Part shown: piece by piece, positions 10,208-18,818 of the stretch
How positions within the stretch are numbered: position 1 is the stretch's first letter
How the letters are laid out: every line of letters starts with the position of its first letter
Assembly: GCA_030628375.1 (NCBI GenBank)
Contig: DAOVRD010000006.1
Span: forward strand, 1-32,018
DNA: 32,018 bases
Direction of reading: 5' to 3'
Source of the DNA: Planctomycetota bacterium
GTDB taxonomy: Bacteria > Planctomycetota > Brocadiia > SM23-32
Notes under the pieces: generated by a model
Database searches by the model: none
The model's input: only the letters and a program-made list of their open reading frames with translations
What the model was told of the DNA's origin: nothing
Made by a program: the position numbers and the translations under genes

Positions 10208-10831
10208 TCAGAAAGGCCACACGTAGCTCAGAATACGGTTCACTATGCCTTCTTTGATGTAGGCATCCGAACTTCCCCCGGTCTCGTAACGGATGTTCAG
10301 GTGTGCCACCATGCGGGAAGAAATGCTGTTGGCGCCGGAGACATCTTCGGGCCGGACGATGCCGTTCAGGACTGTAACGACCGTCTCCCCGGCGATGACT
10401 CGCTCGTTGCGCCCTGCGATGACCATGTTGCCGTTGGGCAGCATGTCTCTGACGGTCACCGTTATGCTGTCGGAGAACTGCCGGTTGCCGGTGTATTCGT
10501 CCGATCCCTCCATCTTGCGTGAAGACTGCTGTCGCAGGGCGCCCGCGGGGATCTCCATATCGACAATGGGAGACTCGAAGTACAGGCTGCCCGAGTGAGA
10601 GGTCTTCTTCTCCATCTCCCGCTCGCCTTCCAGCTTGAACGTGCTCTGGTCGGCGATAAGCACGGTGATGCAGTCTCCCACGTCCGCCGCGACATTGTCG
10701 CTGTAGAGGAACGCGGCATCCTGCTTCTTTCGATCCCAGATGGACTCGGCGTTCGCTGCGGGTAGAGCGGCGGCGAGTGCGAACAGCGCTGCCAGCCAGA
10801 CGACGACGGAGCTGCCTGTCCTATTCCTCAT
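10208..10831 (-). CDS. flgH: Flagellar L-ring protein FlgH (apparently non-lipidated)
   Basis: SIWDRKKQDAAFLYSDNVAADVGDCITVLIADQSTFKLEGEREMEKKTSHSGSL ... ITVTVRDMLPNGNMVIAGRNERVIAGE ... LSGVVRPEDV-type region (LNGIVRPEDVSGANSISSRMVAHLNIRY). Start set at MRNRTGSS (10831); ORF open to 10879. Confidence 0.93.
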   Translation of the reverse strand: MRNRTGSSVVVWLAALFALAAALPAANAESIWDRKKQDAAFLYSDNVAADVGDCITVLIADQSTFKLEGEREMEKKTSHSGSLYFESPIVDMEIPAGALRQQSSRKMEGSDEYTGNRQFSDSITVTVRDMLPNGNMVIAGRNERVIAGETVVTVLNGIVRPEDVSGANSISSRMVAHLNIRYETGGSSDAYIKEGIVNRILSYVWPF

Positions 10832-11828
10832 GACCAGCGCCTCCAATGGGCACTTCGATGGTCCCCTGCCCGACGGCAATGCCGACGACCTCCCGACCGG
10901 TGCTGAGATTCTTCGCGCGGGCTATCTCGCCCTCCCGTGCTCGGCCCAGCGCCGTGCCCAGCGTGACAACGCGGAGCGTGGCTGTCTGTGCCACCAGGAA
11001 GACGCGTTGATTGCGCTCTATGACGACCGGCCGCTGGGCATCACGGACCTCCCACCACGTCAGGACCTGGCCGGGCAGGATGGCGCGGGCGGCGGTCTTC
11101 CTCGATAGTTCCTCCAGCGACCGCACGCAGCGTCCCTGGATCCTTGTTGTCTCTCGCCGCAAGAAGACAATGTTCCGCGAGGAGAACTCCTCGCCAACTC
11201 CGATCTTGCACCGGGCCGCGGCCACCCGGTCGTAAATCCTGACGGCGAAACTGGTCGGCACCTTCTTCAAACGAACGCCGTCACGCACAACGTCCACGTC
11301 CACGCGAACGGTCCCCACCGGGGGGCCAGTCCCGAAAAGCGAAGGGCGCAGCTCCGCTTGCCCTCCGGCGGCGGGCACCATCACCGGCGCGACTTTGCGG
11401 AGAAGCTCGACATTCACATCCGGGCCACCCTCCGGGAAGTAGCTCTCCAGGTGTCGCCGAGCAACGGACACGATGCGCTCCGGTTCGATCCTGATGGAGG
11501 CCAGCTTCACGGCGCAGCACTCGGCGCCCCCGAAACGAAAGCGCCCGAGCTGGAATCCTGCCGAGAGCAGCCGCGCCTTGAGCAGCATGCGGCTGATCTC
11601 CCTGACGTGGCCCGGCCATGGGGAATTGCCCAGGGACAGATCTCGCACCTCGGCGGGAACCTTCTCGCCCAGCCGCGCCACGTCGCCGACCTTGAGGACC
11701 GGGGTCGAGACGACGGCCTCGTCCATCAGGGCTATCTCCCACGCCTGCTCTTGGGCCGCCCAGCAAGGCGAAGCCCACACAACAGCCACTGCAACGACGA
11801 ACCGGACGAGTCTAGCACTCATGCTCAC
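10821..11828 (-). CDS. flgA: Flagella basal body P-ring formation protein FlgA (SAF domain)
   Basis: Signal peptide; C-terminal SAF/ChapFlgA: LSRKTAARAILPGQVLTWWEVRDAQRPVVIERNQRVFLVAQTATLRVVTLGTALGRAREGEIARAKNLSTGREVVGIAVGQG. Confidence 0.92.
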   Translation of the reverse strand: MSMSARLVRFVVAVAVVWASPCWAAQEQAWEIALMDEAVVSTPVLKVGDVARLGEKVPAEVRDLSLGNSPWPGHVREISRMLLKARLLSAGFQLGRFRFGGAECCAVKLASIRIEPERIVSVARRHLESYFPEGGPDVNVELLRKVAPVMVPAAGGQAELRPSLFGTGPPVGTVRVDVDVVRDGVRLKKVPTSFAVRIYDRVAAARCKIGVGEEFSSRNIVFLRRETTRIQGRCVRSLEELSRKTAARAILPGQVLTWWEVRDAQRPVVIERNQRVFLVAQTATLRVVTLGTALGRAREGEIARAKNLSTGREVVGIAVGQGTIEVPIGGAGHEE

Positions 11829-12607
11829 GTCACCAGGTGATTGGTTGCCTGCAGGATTCTGTCGCCCGCCCGCACGACCTTCGAGTTCAGTTCGTAGGTT
11901 CGCTGGGCGATGATGAGGTCCACCAGTTCGGTGACCACCTCAACGTTGGACATCTCGAGGTAGCCCTGTTTGATGTCGCCCAGGCCCTCCAGCCCGGGTG
12001 TGGCGGTGGTCACAGGACCGGAGGCGATGGTCTCGGAGTAAAGGTTGCCGCCCTCGCTGGACAGCCCGGCCGGGTTGACGAAGTTGGCCAACTCGATGCT
12101 GCCGATAATGGAGGGTTCGGCGCCCGGCGTAGTGGCGGAGACCGTGCCGTCGCTGGCCACACCGATGGCAATGGCGTCCGTCGGGACGGAGAGCCGCGGA
12201 TACAGGGGATAGCCCTGAGAGCTCACGACGGTGCCGTCCGGACCCACCCGGAAGTTGCCGTCGCGAGTGTACTCGACGTCACCGGTGGGCGTCTCGATCT
12301 GGAAGAAGCCGGGGCCGGTGATGGCCAGATCCAGCTCGCCGGCAGTGTTTGCGACGCCGCCCTCGGTGAATATTTTCAAGGTCGAGACGGGGAACACGCC
12401 GCTGCCGACCTCCAGACCGGTCGCCATCTGAGTGGTCTCGGTCTGCGCGCCGCCCGGCCACCGCATGACTACGTACATCAGGTCCGCGAAGTCCACCTGG
12501 GACTTCTTGAACCCGGTGGTGTTGGCGTTCGCCAGGTTGTTCGCGATGGTGTCTATCCGGATGGTCTGGGCGTCCATGCCCGTGGCCGCCGTATACATTG
12601 CCTTCAT
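11825..12607 (-). CDS. flgG: Flagellar basal-body rod protein FlgG
   Basis: MKAMYTAATGMDAQTIRIDTIANNLANANTTGFKKSQVDFADLMY; C-term QGYLEMSNVEVVTELVDLIIAQRTYELNSKVVRAGDRILQATNHL. Confidence 0.97.
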   Translation of the reverse strand: MKAMYTAATGMDAQTIRIDTIANNLANANTTGFKKSQVDFADLMYVVMRWPGGAQTETTQMATGLEVGSGVFPVSTLKIFTEGGVANTAGELDLAITGPGFFQIETPTGDVEYTRDGNFRVGPDGTVVSSQGYPLYPRLSVPTDAIAIGVASDGTVSATTPGAEPSIIGSIELANFVNPAGLSSEGGNLYSETIASGPVTTATPGLEGLGDIKQGYLEMSNVEVVTELVDLIIAQRTYELNSKVVRAGDRILQATNHLVT

Positions 12608-12620
12608 AGCGTCCGCTCCT

Positions 12621-13352
12621 TTACATCGCCGTCTTGATGAGTTTACTGTTCAGGGAGTCCATCCTCTTGACCAAGCGGGAGCTGGCCTCGTAAGCTCTCA
12701 TGATTCCTATAAGCGCCACCATTTCCTTCACGGCTTCCACGTTCGACTCCTCGATGGCGCCCTGGATGACTTCGGCGTTGACGGCCGGCTCTGCCGCCGG
12801 ACCGTCGTTGCGATAGAGGCCCTGCCCTTCAGAGACCAGCAGGTCCGGACGCGGGATGTCCACCAGCGTCAGCCTGCCGATCGGTTCATCGCCGACCACA
12901 ACCTGGCCGTCGGTCTGCACCGTGACTTGCGCGGCGCCCTCGGGGACGTTCAGCACGCCGCCCTCGCCGACGAAACGATTCCCGCTCGCGTCCACCAGCT
13001 CACCGGAGGAGCTGAGGAGCACTCTGCCCTTCCGCGTGTATCGGCGCCCCGTGGGCGTGTCCAGCGCGAAGAACGCCTTCCCCTTCACGGCCAGGTCCAG
13101 CGGCCGGTTCGTCCGCCGTACGGGCCCTTGCGAGAGATCCAGCATCGGCCCGGTCAGATCGGGCCATATGGGAGACATCGTGCCCGGCTGGCCCGTGCCG
13201 GCCGAGGCGACGCTGCCCAGGATGGCATGGAAGCCGGTGACGCTCCGCTTGTAGCCGGAAGTGTTGGCGTTTGCCATATTGTCCGCCACGGTTTCCAGGC
13301 TTTCCAGCAGGCCGTGCATCCGGCTGCCCACCACGTAGATGCCGGCGTCCAT
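12621..13352 (-). CDS. flgF: Flagellar basal-body rod protein FlgF
   Basis: MDAGIYVVGSRMHGLLESLETVADNMANANTSGYKRSV; C-term QGAIEESNVEAVKEMVALIGIMRAYEASSRLVKRMDSLNSKLI; adjacent to flgG. Confidence 0.9.
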   Translation of the reverse strand: MDAGIYVVGSRMHGLLESLETVADNMANANTSGYKRSVTGFHAILGSVASAGTGQPGTMSPIWPDLTGPMLDLSQGPVRRTNRPLDLAVKGKAFFALDTPTGRRYTRKGRVLLSSSGELVDASGNRFVGEGGVLNVPEGAAQVTVQTDGQVVVGDEPIGRLTLVDIPRPDLLVSEGQGLYRNDGPAAEPAVNAEVIQGAIEESNVEAVKEMVALIGIMRAYEASSRLVKRMDSLNSKLIKTAM

Positions 13353-13497
13353 ACGGTCTTCTCCCGCCAGGAGGTAGGATCACTGCAATGGAAAGCAAAC
13401 ACTATGCCGGCAGCCGGCACAGTGCAGGGAAAGGTGTTCAGGCACCTCAGAGGACCTGAGACGCCTTGCGGGGGCAAGCCGGGGAACGCAGTCACCA

Positions 13498-13533
13498 GCG
13501 GAGTGCACCCCGGGGGCGGGAAGTTTTTTCCGC
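13498..13533. repeat. 36-bp intergenic element, copy 1 (upstream of flgF)
   Basis: gcggagtgcaccccgggggcgggaagttttttccgc; matches copy 2 at 18779-18814 at about 28 of 36 positions by hand, with 14 consecutive identities (GAAGTTTTTTCCGC). Confidence 0.55.
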
Positions 13534-13543
13534 GTTCGGAAAC

Positions 13544-14686
13544 CTATTCCTGCGCGGCGAGCTCCACTTCGTGCACCAGGCGGAACAGGTAGCGCCTCTC
13601 CTCAGCGTCCGCATCGGAGAACTCAATGCGGTAGAGGCAGCGGCCCCCCTCAACTGTCCCCATCTGGACTACGGTGCCCCGAATCTCGCGATCTTCCAGA
13701 GCGTCCTCCCGCGCCGCCCGCTCCGGGGAAACGTAAGCCGAAGGACGAAACCGGACAACCAGCGCCTCGCCTTCCTCATAATAACACGGACAGACCAGGG
13801 CCAGGCCCCCCAGGCTCAGGTCGCGCAAGGTGCCCTCGCGCTCGATGTCGGCCGCCTCCCAGCCGGCCCGGAACGTGACGGGCTTATTGACAGCCACCCG
13901 GTGGGACTGCCGCGCCTCGGCCCTCCGCACGCCAAGAGTGTGCGTAAGAAGGCACGACGAAGAGCCCATCCCAACGACCTTGGTGGCAAAACCGTAGGCC
14001 CGCCCTTCATCGTAGAAGACCACCTCCACCGCCGTCCCGGCCAGGTCATCGGGAACGGCGCTCAGGCCTGCCAAATGCAGAAAATCCGCGCGCTGCTCCC
14101 CCACTGTACCCAGACAAATGGGGCCTTGTCCTTGCTCAGCGCCCCTTACCTCCACGTCCTGTCCGCGCCTCAGCTCGCGGGAACTGTAGTACACCATGCC
14201 GGAATGAGATCCCAGGCCTATCTTCGCGCGCAGGATGCCCACAGTGTCGCTGGCGCGACGAGGGCCCTCACCGGGTCCCGCCGAGCAGAAGGGCCTCATA
14301 TAGCGATCCACGGCCCGCTCGAAGACCTCTGACCGTTCCAGGATGTGCGAAGGATTGTTCGGGCACTCGCGGCTGGCCAGCTTCCTGACCAGCGCGCGGT
14401 GTCGCGGTTCCAACCCGAGATCGCCGAGCTTCTGGCCGAACTCCTTCCAACTGGCGACCAACCGACGGCGCCGGCGCACCGCTCGCAGGAGAAGCTGGAG
14501 CAGCAACAGGAAGACGGCAACGCTGGCCGCCCGGAGAATGAACAGGGCAACACGGGGCCCCATCCCCCTGCCCAGCCACTGCTGGATGCCCTTCAGGGCA
14601 TCGGGCCCCGTCAGCAGCCGGCGGGATGCGTCCTGGATTCTGAACTCCCAGATGCGCTCAAGCGCGCTGAACACATACCCTTTCAC
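13544..14686 (-). CDS. Membrane-anchored PilZ-domain (YcgR-like) flagellar protein, predicted c-di-GMP binding
   Basis: N-terminal TM (RVALFILRAASVAVFLLLLQLLLRAVRRRRR); YcgR-N-like beta domain; PilZ motifs RQSHR (RxxxR) and DLSLGG (DxSxxG). GTG start at 14686 has GGAGG upstream. Confidence 0.82.
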   Translation of the reverse strand: MKGYVFSALERIWEFRIQDASRRLLTGPDALKGIQQWLGRGMGPRVALFILRAASVAVFLLLLQLLLRAVRRRRRLVASWKEFGQKLGDLGLEPRHRALVRKLASRECPNNPSHILERSEVFERAVDRYMRPFCSAGPGEGPRRASDTVGILRAKIGLGSHSGMVYYSSRELRRGQDVEVRGAEQGQGPICLGTVGEQRADFLHLAGLSAVPDDLAGTAVEVVFYDEGRAYGFATKVVGMGSSSCLLTHTLGVRRAEARQSHRVAVNKPVTFRAGWEAADIEREGTLRDLSLGGLALVCPCYYEEGEALVVRFRPSAYVSPERAAREDALEDREIRGTVVQMGTVEGGRCLYRIEFSDADAEERRYLFRLVHEVELAAQE

Positions 14687-14707
14687 GCAGGACCTCCACG
14701 GCGGAAG

Positions 14708-14733
14708 GCGGCACGACCTCCGAGGTCTGCCGC
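14708..14733 (-). promoter_or_regulatory. Strong intercistronic hairpin between flgE stop and pilZ-gene start
   Basis: gcggca-c-gacct-ccg-aggtc-tgccgc: 6-bp and 5-bp stems with one bulged base and a 3-nt loop. Confidence 0.5.
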
Positions 14734-14763
14734 ATTCCGGCGCACATTCAATACGCTCCGTCC

Positions 14764-16467
14764 TTATGTCACTATCGTTGCGAGTTGCTGAAGTATGTTG
14801 TTTGTAACACGGACTGTGCGCGAATTCACCTGGAAACCACGCTGCGCGACGATAAGACGGGTGAACTCGCGGGCGATGTCCACGTTTGAATCCTCCAGGA
14901 CGTTCTGCCGCACGGCCCCGGCCCGGCCTTGCTGTCCCTGGGAATATATGATGGAGCCGGCGGCGGGCGTATGCCGGTAGTAGTTGGCGCCGATACGCTC
15001 CAGCCCTTGCGGATTGCCGAATACGGCCAGTCTCAGGTCGGCGACCTCCATGGTCTCACCGTTGCTGAAGGTGCCGCTCAGAGTGCCTGAACCGTCAATG
15101 CTGATGCTTTGAAGAGCGCCTGTGCCGTAGCCGTCCTGATCAATGGCGCCGGCGGAGGAGTCGCCGCCCAGTTGCGTCAGCCCGTCGTAGAAGCCAGCCC
15201 GTCCGAAGTTCGCCACTATATCTTGCACGGACGCGATCCCGGGGAACTCCAGGCTGACGTTCGCATCCAGATCCGCGAAGCCCGGATCGGCCGAGGTGTT
15301 GCCGAAGGCATCCGTCTCGCTGATCCCCTGGTAGATGCCGTTCTCATCGAAGGTGATCCCGGCGATGCGTCGGTCAGGAATGCCGGAGGCGCCGCTGCAG
15401 CTATTGACGACCAGGTCCCAGACATTGTCGTAGGCCCCGTGGCGCACAAAGGAAACCGTGAGCGAATGGTTGCGGGACTGGCGGTCGTAAATGCTGATGT
15501 TAGTCGTCTGGGCGGTTGCGCCTCCTACGTTCAGGTAGTCGAAGTCCAGCGGCATGGCGGCCGGCTGGGCCGCACTGCTCAGATCAATGTCCATCAAGCT
15601 GTATCCCTCATTGGCCTCCCGTAGGATCAGCTTACCTTCCTCAAGAGTGGCCGTGCATGCGCTGGCCCCGCCGAAGGCCGCAGTTATCACGTCGAGCAGA
15701 TCCTGTATCGTTGTGCCGTCCTGTCCGACGCCCGGTCCGTAAGTGAACGTGCCGCTGACGGCTGTTCCGTCCGTCTGCTTGCCCGCAATCGCGATCGTCT
15801 CTCCGGCCACGAAGCTCAGAAGCTGGTCCACCTCAGAGAAATCACGTGTCGCGTCTGCGATGCCACCAGCCGTGAGGGTGTAGACCATGCCGCTGGCCTG
15901 GAGCCTGGTGGTGGTCGGCTCATAGTCGCTGGCGCTCAGATTACCCTTGAAGTCGATCTCCTCCGTCCGGTTGCCAGGCAGCTCGGTCCTGTAAGGAATC
16001 AGGATATCGCTGGAGCCCTGGAGCTGGAAACCGAACTCCTCGCCCGTCGTGCCCATCCTCTGGACGCGATGGCCCGTGGAAGGATCCACCAGGTATCCTT
16101 CGGAGTCCACGTCGAACGTGCCGTCGCGAGAGAACAGGTTGCTGATGCCGTCATTGACCACGAAGAACCCCGCCCCGTCCAGGGCCAGGTCGAAGTCCTT
16201 CTCGGTTGAGGTGAAACTGCCCTGCGCCATGTTCTTGTCCACCGAGGAGACGCGAACGCCCAGACCCACCTGGATGGGGTTGGTGCCGCCGATGTCCTCG
16301 CTGGCCCGCATGCCCCGGCTGAGCGTGCGGGAGAACATGTCCGAAAACGTAATGCGGTCTTCCTTGTAACCGGTCGTGTCGGCATTGGCGATGTTATTGC
16401 CGGTCACGTTGAGCATCTCTTGATAGGCGCGCATCCCGAGAACGGCTGTCTGTAACGCACTCGCCAT
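14764..16467 (-). CDS. flgE: Flagellar hook protein FlgE
   Basis: MASALQTAVLGMRAYQEMLNVTGNNIANADTTGYKEDRITFSDMFS; C-term NVLEDSNVDIAREFTRLIVAQRGFQVNSRTVRVTNNILQQLATIV. Confidence 0.97.
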   Translation of the reverse strand: MASALQTAVLGMRAYQEMLNVTGNNIANADTTGYKEDRITFSDMFSRTLSRGMRASEDIGGTNPIQVGLGVRVSSVDKNMAQGSFTSTEKDFDLALDGAGFFVVNDGISNLFSRDGTFDVDSEGYLVDPSTGHRVQRMGTTGEEFGFQLQGSSDILIPYRTELPGNRTEEIDFKGNLSASDYEPTTTRLQASGMVYTLTAGGIADATRDFSEVDQLLSFVAGETIAIAGKQTDGTAVSGTFTYGPGVGQDGTTIQDLLDVITAAFGGASACTATLEEGKLILREANEGYSLMDIDLSSAAQPAAMPLDFDYLNVGGATAQTTNISIYDRQSRNHSLTVSFVRHGAYDNVWDLVVNSCSGASGIPDRRIAGITFDENGIYQGISETDAFGNTSADPGFADLDANVSLEFPGIASVQDIVANFGRAGFYDGLTQLGGDSSAGAIDQDGYGTGALQSISIDGSGTLSGTFSNGETMEVADLRLAVFGNPQGLERIGANYYRHTPAAGSIIYSQGQQGRAGAVRQNVLEDSNVDIAREFTRLIVAQRGFQVNSRTVRVTNNILQQLATIVT

Positions 16468-16484
16468 GGAATTGCCTCCCCCTT

Positions 16485-16856
16485 CTAGAGGATCTTGCTG
16501 ACCTTGTTCAATGGGACTTCGACACCGTTGACCGTCAACTTCAGCGTAGAGTCCCTGGTGGACACGGCCTCGACCAGCCCGCTGAAGATTCCGCCCTCGT
16601 ACTCATACTCGACCTGCTTTCCGAGCAACCCCGTTCCGCCGATGACCTTGTACAGCTCCAGAATGTCCAGAAAGTTGTCGTTCAACTGCCGGATCCCGTC
16701 CACGGCCGTCAGTTGACTCATCTGGGTGATCATCTCGGAATTGCTCATGGGATCCATCGGATTCTGATTCTGTAGCTGCGCAATGAGCAGCTTCATGAAC
16801 AGCCCGCTGTCGGCGTTCCAAGTTGACGAGCTAGCCGCTGCGATCTCCATTTCCAC
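16485..16856 (-). CDS. flgD: Flagellar hook-capping scaffold protein FlgD (short form)
   Basis: FMKLLIAQLQNQNPMDPMSNSEMITQMSQLTAVDGIRQLNDNF; adjacent to flgE. Confidence 0.93.
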   Translation of the reverse strand: MEMEIAAASSSTWNADSGLFMKLLIAQLQNQNPMDPMSNSEMITQMSQLTAVDGIRQLNDNFLDILELYKVIGGTGLLGKQVEYEYEGGIFSGLVEAVSTRDSTLKLTVNGVEVPLNKVSKIL

Positions 16857-16862
16857 GCCTCC

Positions 16863-18620
16863 TTAAACCAAGCAGTCCATACGGCCCGACTCGCTGATGC
16901 GAACCCAGCCGACGCTCCGCTCTCCGAGCGGCTCGTCCAGATCGTCGGCACCAAGGTGAGAGGCGTCAACAGGCCCGTTGCCGTCGGCGGTCTCCCTTCG
17001 CTCCTCGTCCTGCCCGGGGTGGTAGTCACCCACCTCGAAACGGCTCACGTCCACGTGGGCCTCCTTCAAGGCCCGATCCAGGTCGGACAGCTCGTTCTGG
17101 ATGGCGGCGCGTACGTCCGGGTTTTCCACCCGTATGCGCACTTCCAGGACGCCGTCGCGCATCTCGATCTCCAACTTCATGCGCCCCAGCTCGGGTGGAT
17201 GCAACTGGACCCGCAATTCAGACCGGCTCCCGGACCGGACGTAGCGCGCCGCCCGCACGACTTCCTGTCGCGTCACGTCCACCGCCTGGCGCGTCGCCGC
17301 GCGAACGCCTGTGGGCGCTCCGTATCCCCCCCGCCCCGCCAGATGCCGACCGACGACACTGCCCACTGCGTCCCGCCCATCAAAGACGGATCCTTTCGCA
17401 GCACGCCCGCTCTCCGGCTCGACCTTAGGGCTGTGGGGAGCCTTCGGCCGGCGGCCGACGCCCTCGAGACGGCCTTTGAGTTCCCCGATATCGTCCGAGA
17501 CAGCGCGGGACTTTCTGCTCGCGCCGGATCGCGCCGCATCCGCTTCCTGCCACACCTGTCGGTTTTCCCCTCCGTCATAACCGCTGTCCGAGTTCAGGCC
17601 CGCTCGACTCCTGTCCGCAACGACCGTTCCGGGGCGCTCCCGACCCGCCGCCAACACCGGGGCCTGATCTGGCGTCGGGCCCCGAGGGGCGCTTGCCGGC
17701 AGAGCCTGTGTCCGGCTCGAAGCGGGTTCCTGCTTCGATCCGGTCGTGGTGGCTGCCTGCCACACTCGCCGAGCTCTCGGAGGCGATGTGCTGCGAACGG
17801 GCGACTCGCCGTCGGTTTGCGTCTTAAGTGCTCCAGCGGGAACGTCAGCATGCGGCGCATGCGGCCCATGCGGCGCATGCGGCCCATGCGGCACACGCGG
17901 CGCAAGCGGCGGGCTTCCCGTGGACGGACGCCCTGCGCGCTGTCCGTTCGACTTCGCGCCGGCGGACGGCGGCTGGGTTCCCCCGTCGGTCCCGGCCATC
18001 CGCGGAAGCGAAGACCCTCCGTTGCCACCAGTTCGCACCCTGACCCACCGGCCATCCCTGGGCGCCGTTTCGAGCGAAGGCGCCCGGCCGCGCACCCCGG
18101 TGTCGCGCACGTCTCTCGCTTGCGGCCGTGCGCGATCAGGGGCGGCACGACGCACCGGCGGGTCCATCGTCCGCGGGCCGCTTTCCGGCCGATGTTGCGA
18201 TCGCCCCGTTTGCTGGCCCGACGCTGCTCCGGACGCGGGGGCTTCGGCTCCGCCGCGGACCGGAGGTTCCGAAACCGCCCGCTCCGCCGCCGGCGGCTCA
18301 TCGAGGCCCGGCCCGCCATCCCGCGCCGGCTCGCTTGGGCAAGAGCTTGGCGTCTCAGGGCTTACGTCCTCGGACTGATCCCGCGGCGCAACCCTTGCTT
18401 CCTCCGGGTTGCTCTGCCAACCGTTCGATTCGGGTGACGCATGCTGAGCGCTGCGGTCAGGCTGCCCAACCGTCTGCAGGGACTCCTCCAAGACGGCGAA
18501 GAACCCGCTGGCACCAGTGGACTCCACCGGCCCTGACTGCCCGAGGAACTGGCCGCCCGGCGGACAGAGATAGTCTGCACCCAGCATGGATGTGAGGCTC
18601 GGACTCACGGCGGTCCTCAT
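16863..18620 (-). CDS. fliK: Flagellar hook-length control protein FliK
   Basis: Pro/Arg/Ala-rich low-complexity N-terminus; C-terminal Flg_hook domain SELRVQLHPPELGRMKLEIEMRDGVLEVRIRVENPDVRAAIQNELSDLDRALKEAHVDVSRFEV. Start uncertain (ORF open to a TTG at 18689). Confidence 0.88.
   Translation of the reverse strand: MRTAVSPSLTSMLGADYLCPPGGQFLGQSGPVESTGASGFFAVLEESLQTVGQPDRSAQHASPESNGWQSNPEEARVAPRDQSEDVSPETPSSCPSEPARDGGPGLDEPPAAERAVSEPPVRGGAEAPASGAASGQQTGRSQHRPESGPRTMDPPVRRAAPDRARPQARDVRDTGVRGRAPSLETAPRDGRWVRVRTGGNGGSSLPRMAGTDGGTQPPSAGAKSNGQRAGRPSTGSPPLAPRVPHGPHAPHGPHAPHADVPAGALKTQTDGESPVRSTSPPRARRVWQAATTTGSKQEPASSRTQALPASAPRGPTPDQAPVLAAGRERPGTVVADRSRAGLNSDSGYDGGENRQVWQEADAARSGASRKSRAVSDDIGELKGRLEGVGRRPKAPHSPKVEPESGRAAKGSVFDGRDAVGSVVGRHLAGRGGYGAPTGVRAATRQAVDVTRQEVVRAARYVRSGSRSELRVQLHPPELGRMKLEIEMRDGVLEVRIRVENPDVRAAIQNELSDLDRALKEAHVDVSRFEVGDYHPGQDEERRETADGNGPVDASHLGADDLDEPLGERSVGWVRISESGRMDCLV
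17848..17910. repeat. 9-bp minisatellite inside fliK, seven units (consensus GCATGCGGC)
   Basis: GCATGCGGC GCATGCGGC CCATGCGGC GCATGCGGC CCATGCGGC ACACGCGGC GCAAGCGGC; encodes (G/A)PH repeats in FliK (PHGPHAPHGPHAPHAD). Confidence 0.85.
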
Positions 18621-18778
18621 GACTGGAGAACATGCCTTTGGCCGATGGGGAGCAAGAGGTATGCCAAGCGAGGAGGCGCTTGAGCGCAAAAGCGCCCAGA
18701 GGCCCGAAGGGAGGCTTCAGGAGGCGTATGGACGGCTAGCCAGACGACACCGCCCGCTTCCCCGCCGGAAGACAAAGC

Positions 18779-18814
18779 GGGGAGTTCTTTCCCGGCGCGA
18801 GAAGTTTTTTCCGC
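18779..18814. repeat. 36-bp intergenic element, copy 2 (upstream of fliK)
   Basis: ggggagttctttcccggcgcgagaagttttttccgc; see copy 1 at 13498-13533. Confidence 0.55.
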
Positions 18815-18818
18815 AGCT

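Noticed and set aside
8971-10257. 428-aa plus-strand ORF opposite flgI
   Set aside because: Shadow ORF antisense to FlgI.
17848-17910. Regular repeat considered as a possible CRISPR-like array
   Set aside because: Units are contiguous 9-mers with no spacers, and lie in-frame inside fliK.
16956-18437. 493-aa plus-strand ORF opposite fliK
   Set aside because: Arg/Pro-rich shadow frame of a high-GC, low-complexity gene; FliK C-terminal domain on the minus strand is clear.
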